A stretch of DNA of 6,217 bases from Xanthobacteraceae bacterium (GTDB taxonomy: Bacteria; Pseudomonadota; Alphaproteobacteria; Rhizobiales; Xanthobacteraceae): contig JAUSIF010000037.1 in the NCBI GenBank assembly GCA_030648135.1, positions 1 through 6,217 of the forward strand, in the 5' to 3' direction. The notes under the pieces were generated by a model. It saw only the letters and a program-made list of their open reading frames with translations, did no database searches and was not told the origin of the DNA. The position numbers and the translations under genes were made by a program. Shown here one piece after another: positions 5,624 to 6,217 of the stretch (position 1 is the first letter of the stretch; each line of letters begins with the position of its first letter).

Positions 5624-6217
5624 AACGGCGTCCGGCTCCGGATCGCCGCCGCCAGCGTGCCCTCGTCGAGATAATCGAGCTCGCCGCCCACCGGCACGCC
5701 ATAGGCGAGCCGCGTCAGCTTCAATTTCGATCCGCGCAAAAGATCGGTGATGTAGTGGGCGGTGGTCTGGCCGTCGACGGTGGCATTGAGCGCGAGCACC
5801 ACTTCCTTCACGGCCGGATCGTGCGCGCGCTTGATCAGGCTCGCTATATTGAGGTCGTCCGGCCCGACGCCGTCGAGCGGCGACAGCGTGCCGCCGAGCA
5901 CATGATATTGCGCGCCGAGGGCGCCGGCGCGCTCGAGCGCCCACAGATCGGCGACGTTCTCCACCACCACCAGGATCGAGCGGTCGCGGTTGGCGTCGGC
6001 GCACACCGTGCAGGGATCGCAGGTGTCGATATTGCCGCAGGTGCGGCAGAGCACGATCTTGGCGAGCGCATCGCCGAGCGCGGCCGCGAGCGGCTGCATC
6101 AGTTCGGCGCGGCGGCGGACGAGATGCAGCGCAGCGCGGCGCGCCGAGCGCGGGCCCAGTCCGGGCACGCGCGCGAGCAATTGGATCAGGCGCTCGATTT
6201 CGGGTCCGGCGACGGCG
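5620..6217 (-). CDS. recR: Recombination mediator RecR (first few codons outside window)
   Basis: RecR works with RecO and RecF to load RecA on gapped single-stranded DNA during recombinational repair. The open frame reaches the window edge: the first complete codons read AVAGPEIERLIQLLARVPGL, the usual RecR N-terminus, so only about 3-5 residues are missing; the TTG at 6180 is an internal Leu codon. The helix-hairpin-helix VPGLGPRSARR is at visible residues 17-27. A four-cysteine zinc finger (CRTC...CTVC, visible residues 57-72) comes next, then the Toprim domain (VVVENVADLWALERA, LSPLDGVGPDDL). The C-terminal motif GVPVGGELDYLDEGTL is intact. The visible 198 residues match the family length of about 200. 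An extra Cys lies between the two zinc-binding pairs. The TAG stop overlaps the ampG stop by 4 nt. In many bacteria recR follows dnaX and a YbaB-type gene; those would lie beyond this edge. Confidence 0.96.
   Translation of the reverse strand, partial: AVAGPEIERLIQLLARVPGLGPRSARRAALHLVRRRAELMQPLAAALGDALAKIVLCRTCGNIDTCDPCTVCADANRDRSILVVVENVADLWALERAGALGAQYHVLGGTLSPLDGVGPDDLNIASLIKRAHDPAVKEVVLALNATVDGQTTAHYITDLLRGSKLKLTRLAYGVPVGGELDYLDEGTLAAAIRSRTPF
5622..5648 (-). terminator. Probable intrinsic terminator of recR, embedded in its last codons
   Basis: On the minus strand CGGCG-A-TCCG (5648-5639) pairs with CGGA-CGCCG (5634-5626) around a GAGC loop, giving 9 pairs with one bulged A. TTTT (5625-5622) follows directly, its last three T's being the final TTT codon and the first T of the stop. 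The hairpin thus forms from the last eight or so recR codons and sits just past the ampG stop codon on the opposite strand. Read in the ampG direction it has no downstream T-run, so it favours termination of recR. The T-run is short, hence moderate confidence. Confidence 0.45.

Overview
The window is a GC-rich, gene-dense chromosomal segment, most likely from an alphaproteobacterium. This rests on the protein sequences and on dapE, truA, fmt and def lying together beside recR. The order or genus cannot be fixed from the sequence alone. I see no transposase, phage gene, CRISPR array, tRNA or rRNA.

Layout: (1) 1-537 (+) is the C-terminal half of dapE (lysine/diaminopimelate synthesis). (2) 510-2194 (-) holds truA and fmt, read fmt then truA with 2 nt between them; truA converges on dapE and overlaps it by 28 nt. 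(3) 2195-2417 is a 223-nt gap between fmt and def. Most of it is a large nested palindromic element (2257-2384) with several hairpins, G-run motifs on both strands, and a terminator-like hairpin facing def. (4) 2418-2939 (-) is def. (5) 2940-3064 is a divergent intergenic region with a good sigma70-type promoter for def, placed so that transcription would begin at the def ATG, plus a perfect 11-bp inverted repeat around its -35 box. (6) 3065-5623 (+) holds rmuC and an ampG-type muropeptide permease gene, 15 nt apart. (7) 5620-6217 (-) is recR, complete except for its first few codons. It overlaps the ampG stop by 4 nt and ends in a hairpin plus T-run.

Functions: Fmt formylates initiator Met-tRNA and Def removes the formyl group from new proteins, so these two form one cycle. 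TruA modifies tRNA anticodon arms. RmuC and RecR belong to DNA recombination and repair. DapE and AmpG concern supply and recycling of cell-wall material. The genes are ordinary housekeeping genes with intact motifs. I found no new multi-gene system; the less ordinary content is in the two intergenic regions and the two convergent gene ends.
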